Source: an uncultured delta proteobacterium
Lineage (GTDB): Bacteria > Desulfobacterota > Syntrophorhabdia > Syntrophorhabdales > Syntrophorhabdaceae
Assembly: GCA_903872255.1 (NCBI GenBank)
Contig: CAIQJW010000136.1
Coordinates: 1-26,386, forward strand
Reading direction: 5' to 3'
Length of the DNA stretch: 26,386 bases
Part shown: positions 23,131 through 26,386 of the stretch, one piece after another
How positions within the stretch are numbered: the stretch's first letter is position 1
Layout: each line of letters begins with the position of its first letter
Translations under genes and position numbers: made by a program
Notes under the pieces: model-generated
Seen by the model: the letters and a program-made list of their open reading frames with translations, nothing else
Database searches by the model: none
What the model was told of the DNA's origin: nothing

Positions 23131-24077
23131 TTCCCCTCCCCGATGGTTCTCTTAACTGCCCTCTTTATCAGGACCCCGACCATTTTTTTCCGGTATGCAG
23201 GCGAAAGGACCGCGTTTGCAACCGGCTTCGCATCGGTTGACGCCTTGTCTAAGATCTCCTTGATACCGGCTTCGATACCCGCGTTCTTAAGCTCATACAT
23301 CCTGGGTTTAAGTCCTACCCCGCCAACGCATATTTTTGCACCGGCCCCGGTTGCCGATACCGCGACACCTACCAGCGGATAGTCCATCGATTCCCTGACC
23401 CGTAATTTCTCGTAAGCCCCTTTCGTCTTCTTTGCAGGGACCCGTATGTGTGTCAGGATCTCCCCCGCATTGACAGCAAAAGGTCTCAGGGCGTCACCGG
23501 TAAAGAGGGTGGAGAGCTTTATCGTGCGCGTCCCTTCAGGCCCTGTCAGCTTTGCTTCTGCGCCGAGCGTAACGAGGGCAGGCGCGTTATCGCTGCAATA
23601 GTTTGCAAAACATATCTTTGAGCCCTTCACCACATTACATTCTTTCCCGCCGGACCTTAAGCAAAAACCCCGTGCCGTCCTCCATTCAAGCGACTGGTTA
23701 TGCTCGAGGCACCGGGTCTCCTGCAGGATGTTGCCGCCGATCGTGCCGCGCATCTGCAGCGTTTCGCACGCCGTAGCTTCTAGAGATTCATACAGCGCGG
23801 GGAAATTGTTCCTGACAACCGGGTTGTTTTTGAGCTCGAACAGCGTGACATTTGCACCGATCTCGACCCACCCGTCTTTGCTCGTGACCGACCTCAATTC
23901 ATCGATGCCCTTGAGGTCGATGACCGCTGACGGTGTCGACAATCTCTGCTTGATAAGCGGGATCAGGTCGGTGCCGCCTGCCAGGTATACGGCCTTTCCT
24001 TTACGGCCTTTATAGAGGGCTATTGCATCGGCAACGTTCTTGGCTTTCTTGTACTCAAATTTGGGCAGGACCATCAC
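23127..24077 (-). CDS. Molybdenum hydroxylase FAD subunit with HcrB-type 4Fe-4S insertion
   Basis: The 316-residue FAD subunit has family features: YLAGGTDLIPLIK (31-43) and MRGTIGGNI (109-117) for FAD binding, and a C-terminal CO dehydrogenase flavoprotein-like domain. Between them is an insertion (about 120-165) with Cys123, Cys139, Cys147, Cys156 and Cys161 and the stretch HNQSLEWR. In 4-hydroxybenzoyl-CoA reductase from Thauera the beta subunit has such an insertion, holding an extra [4Fe-4S] cluster that reverses electron flow for reductive dehydroxylation. This supports an anaerobic reductase-type role instead of a simple hydroxylase. The ATG overlaps the large-subunit stop by 4 bases and the gene is followed by the 2Fe-2S subunit. 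Confidence 0.92.
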   Translation of the reverse strand: MMVLPKFEYKKAKNVADAIALYKGRKGKAVYLAGGTDLIPLIKQRLSTPSAVIDLKGIDELRSVTSKDGWVEIGANVTLFELKNNPVVRNNFPALYESLEATACETLQMRGTIGGNILQETRCLEHNQSLEWRTARGFCLRSGGKECNVVKGSKICFANYCSDNAPALVTLGAEAKLTGPEGTRTIKLSTLFTGDALRPFAVNAGEILTHIRVPAKKTKGAYEKLRVRESMDYPLVGVAVSATGAGAKICVGGVGLKPRMYELKNAGIEAGIKEILDKASTDAKPVANAVLSPAYRKKMVGVLIKRAVKRTIGEGK

Positions 24078-26350
24078 TTCACCCCCTTCTTTCGTTCAAG
24101 TATGGTCAATACTTTATCCGGCGTAAGCGGCAGTTCGGTGAACAGCTCTCCCGTGGCATTTGTCAGGGCACAGGCAACTGCGCTATAAGCGTTCATGCGG
24201 ACCGTAAGACCACCCTCTTTCGCACCGAACGGCCCGGCGGGATCACGCGAACTGACGATGATCGTGTCTATCTCGGGCATATCGCACGCCAGCGGAACCT
24301 TGTATTCGAGGAGGTTCGGATTCAGGAGGTGCCCATTGTCCCAGAGGTTTCCCTCGATAAGCGCCGCCACTCCCGCCTGCTGGATCGAGCCTTCCATCTG
24401 CCCCTCAACCGCCATCGGGTTTATTGCGCGCCCGCAGTCGTGGGCCGACGTGAACCGCGGCATTGTTATCTTGCCGGTTTCCTGGTCGATCTCGATCTCG
24501 GCCACGGATGTGCCGAACGAGAATGTCCCTGCCATCTGGCCCCACGGCCGCGTCACCCATTCCCTTTCAAAATCGATATTCGGGAAGAATGAACCGGTCG
24601 CGACGATCGGCTCGCCCCTGGAAAAGGCCTCGCGCACGACCCAGGATATCGGCATCCTCTTGTCGGGGTGTTTTATCGAATATGCTGCCCGGTCTTTTAA
24701 AGCCACATCGGCTTCCTTGATGCCGAGTTTTTCCGCGGCTATTGCAATGATCTTCTTGCGGGCACTCTCGCATGCGACGCGCACCGCATTTGCCCCCACG
24801 AAAGCCGCTGCCTGGGAATATGCACCGGGGTCGAGGTTCGTCACCTCCGTATCGGCGCAGATGAGATTAATATCTTCCATCGGCACGCCGAGGACTTCGG
24901 ACGCAACCTGGATAACCATCGATTCGTTGCCCTGGCCGTTATCGACAAGACCGGTCACAAGCGTTACCTGACCGTCGTCGTTTATCTTGACGTAAGCTGA
25001 CGACCCCGAGCGGAAGCCCATGGGGAACCCGCACATGATCGCAACACACCCCATGCCTATGCCTTTATGCTTCGACGGTTTTGCCCATTTCTTCTTGAAA
25101 TTGGTTTTTTCGGAGGCTTCTAGAATTGTCTCTTTAAGGCCGCAGCTTGTTATTTTCGACTTGGTCGCGGTTACCTCGCCGGGCTTCAAGCCATTTTTAA
25201 GCCTGACATCAACGGGATCGATCCCCAACTCTTTCGCCATAAGGTCCATCTGCGACTCGTTCCCCGCAAGAAAGGCCCGTCCGTGGCACCCATACATCCC
25301 ACGGATGCCCTTATTCGTAAACACCCTGTAACCGTTATAACGGACATTCGGGAACCGGTAACATTCTTCGTAGACATAAAAAGGAATGGACGTCGCGATG
25401 GGGCCTGTCGAACTGTACGCTCCACCGTCGTAAATGACCTTGTAGTCCTTGGCGAGGATCGTGCCGTCCTTTTTCATGCCGGTCTTGATCGTGGCTATAA
25501 TGTCGTGGACCTGCCGCGAGGCGGTCGCGTTTTCCTCGCGTGACAGAACCAGTTTTACCGGCTGGCCGGATTTCATCGCGAGGAGCGATGCCACGAGATC
25601 GCCCGGAGCAACCTCGGAGCGCCCGCCGAATGCGCCGCCCGAATTGATATGGCGTATGCGCACCCTGTTAAGGGGAAGCTTCAGCATATTCGACAGCGCC
25701 TTTGCCCGGACGTGAGGGCCGGCATTCGGCATGTACAGGTCGAGGCAGCCATTCTTGAACAGGGCAACAACGGCATACGGTTCCATCATCGCATACGCCT
25801 CTCCTGCCGCCTTGAAGGTATCCTCGCGCACGAGGAAGGCCTTTTCCATTGCCTTGTCGACCCCGCCTACATCGATATGGATATGGATGTTTATATTGTT
25901 CTTATACTCGTTGTGGATCTGCGGAGCGCCGTCCTGCATGGATTGAATGGGATCGTAAACAGCGGGCAGGGGCTCGTAATCGACCTTTATCAGCGACAGG
26001 GCCTCAAGCGCCGTTTCCTCGTCAACCGCAGCCACGGCCGCGACATCCTCTCCAATATAGCGGACCTTGTCGGTATGGAGCATCGCATGGTCCTGCGTGT
26101 AACGGAAGACCCCCCATTTTATCCCGTATGAATCGTAACCGCTTATCGCGGCCTTGACCCCGGGAAGTTTAAGGGCCTTCGAAACGTCAATGCCGAGGAT
26201 CTTTGCATGCGGGTACGGGCTCCTGAGAACCTTGGCCACAAGCATGTTGGGCAATTTAAGGTCGGCGGTGTAGCGCGCCTCGCCGGTGACCTTGGCGAGG
26301 GAATCGCTTCTTACAACCCTTATTCCGACAATGTTAAGTTCGTTATCAAT
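24074..26350 (-). CDS. Molybdenum hydroxylase large (molybdopterin) subunit, apparent ATT start
   Basis: The 758-residue molybdopterin subunit belongs to the xanthine dehydrogenase family. The N-terminal domain carries the conserved KVTGEARYTADLKLP segment and the MoCo-binding GGAFGGR lies near residue 240. A later GPFGAKEGGL segment aligns with the family's catalytic-Glu motif (GAKEAGEG in HcrA-type proteins), where Leu715 replaces the Glu. The first in-frame ATG/GTG/TTG codon is the TTG at 26254, which would delete the conserved N-terminus. Upstream there is an in-frame TAG at 26360-26362 and no standard start, but GGGGG (26360-26356) lies 5 bases before an ATT at 26350. By neighbour similarity it is 4-hydroxybenzoyl-CoA reductase-like; its actual substrate is unknown. 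Confidence 0.88.
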   Translation of the reverse strand: MDNELNIVGIRVVRSDSLAKVTGEARYTADLKLPNMLVAKVLRSPYPHAKILGIDVSKALKLPGVKAAISGYDSYGIKWGVFRYTQDHAMLHTDKVRYIGEDVAAVAAVDEETALEALSLIKVDYEPLPAVYDPIQSMQDGAPQIHNEYKNNINIHIHIDVGGVDKAMEKAFLVREDTFKAAGEAYAMMEPYAVVALFKNGCLDLYMPNAGPHVRAKALSNMLKLPLNRVRIRHINSGGAFGGRSEVAPGDLVASLLAMKSGQPVKLVLSREENATASRQVHDIIATIKTGMKKDGTILAKDYKVIYDGGAYSSTGPIATSIPFYVYEECYRFPNVRYNGYRVFTNKGIRGMYGCHGRAFLAGNESQMDLMAKELGIDPVDVRLKNGLKPGEVTATKSKITSCGLKETILEASEKTNFKKKWAKPSKHKGIGMGCVAIMCGFPMGFRSGSSAYVKINDDGQVTLVTGLVDNGQGNESMVIQVASEVLGVPMEDINLICADTEVTNLDPGAYSQAAAFVGANAVRVACESARKKIIAIAAEKLGIKEADVALKDRAAYSIKHPDKRMPISWVVREAFSRGEPIVATGSFFPNIDFEREWVTRPWGQMAGTFSFGTSVAEIEIDQETGKITMPRFTSAHDCGRAINPMAVEGQMEGSIQQAGVAALIEGNLWDNGHLLNPNLLEYKVPLACDMPEIDTIIVSSRDPAGPFGAKEGGLTVRMNAYSAVACALTNATGELFTELPLTPDKVLTILERKKGVK

Positions 26351-26359
26351 TGATACCCC

Positions 26360-26386
26360 CTACCCCTTCAATCTCTCGATGATATA
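26360..26386 (-). CDS. Possible 3' end of an upstream gene
   Basis: Eight codons (YIIERLKG) and a TAG stop are open from the window edge on the minus strand, 9 bases before the proposed large-subunit start. The spacing fits the tail of an upstream operon member, but the fragment is too short to identify. Confidence 0.35.
   Translation of the reverse strand, partial: YIIERLKG

Noticed and set aside
24195..24971. Plus-strand ORF of 258 codons within the molybdenum hydroxylase gene
   Set aside because: Antisense shadow with Ser/Pro/Arg-rich low-complexity translation.
24074..26254. Large subunit starting at TTG 26254
   Set aside because: It would remove a strongly conserved N-terminal segment and has no ribosome site; the conserved coding continues upstream to about 26350.
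26360..26362. In-frame TAG read through as pyrrolysine to join the upstream frame
   Set aside because: No sign of pyrrolysine genes and the spacing fits the end of one operon gene and the start of the next.

Overview
The window reads as chromosomal DNA of an anaerobic, probably syntrophic, Deltaproteobacterium-like organism. The evidence is gene content only: an anaerobic-type molybdenum hydroxylase with the extra Fe-S insertion of 4-hydroxybenzoyl-CoA reductases, a glutaconate-type CoA-transferase pair, the carboxyspermidine route to polyamines and a GH57 glucanotransferase. A Syntrophorhabdus-like lineage is my best guess, but nothing in the window proves it. No phage, transposase or CRISPR was found, and gene density is high with no gene-free stretch above 300 bases.

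Layout. 1-2931 (minus): partial family-2 glycosyltransferase downstream of a GH57 4-alpha-glucanotransferase. 2964-3123 (minus): tRNA-Asp(GTC) and tRNA-Val(TAC), with their own near-consensus promoter beside the clpX stop. 3167-6309 (minus): tig-clpP-clpX, the protein folding and degradation operon. 6421-8175 (minus): two-subunit family I CoA-transferase. 8300-8797 (minus): LuxR-type regulator without a sensor domain. 9029-13089 (minus): a polyamine operon encoding an XRE-cupin regulator, agmatinase, carboxy(nor)spermidine dehydrogenase and carboxy(nor)spermidine decarboxylase. Together the enzymes would convert agmatine to putrescine and then spermidine. A divergent gene (13208-14797, plus) encodes a thiamine-diphosphate enzyme of unknown substrate. 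The shared regulator region holds two copies of a 16-bp operator-like palindrome.

14958-16658 (minus): ThiF/MoeB-like E1 enzyme and a DUF2156 (LPG synthase C-terminal-like) protein. 16760-20626 (plus): MoxR ATPase, DUF58 protein and TgpA-like membrane transglutaminase. 20702-22044 (plus): FabZ-like hotdog protein lacking the catalytic Glu, then a periplasmic amino-acid-type binding protein with its own promoter. 22114-22407 (minus): MoaD/ThiS-like protein ending in Gly-Gly. 22654-26350 (minus): three-subunit molybdenum hydroxylase (large, FAD and 2Fe-2S subunits, overlapping by 4 bases each).

Most notable points. (1) Two genes, the DUF58 protein and the molybdenum hydroxylase large subunit, lack any ATG/GTG/TTG start upstream of clearly conserved N-terminal sequence; they appear to start at ATC and ATT. 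(2) The large subunit has Leu where the family has its catalytic Glu. (3) Three unrelated 7-base tandem arrays all lie just after gene 3' ends, and one supplies the stop codon of a gene. (4) Two operons (tig and CoA-transferase) appear to begin with a strong hairpin at the mRNA 5' end. (5) The divergent moxR/DUF2156 pair looks leaderless on both sides.
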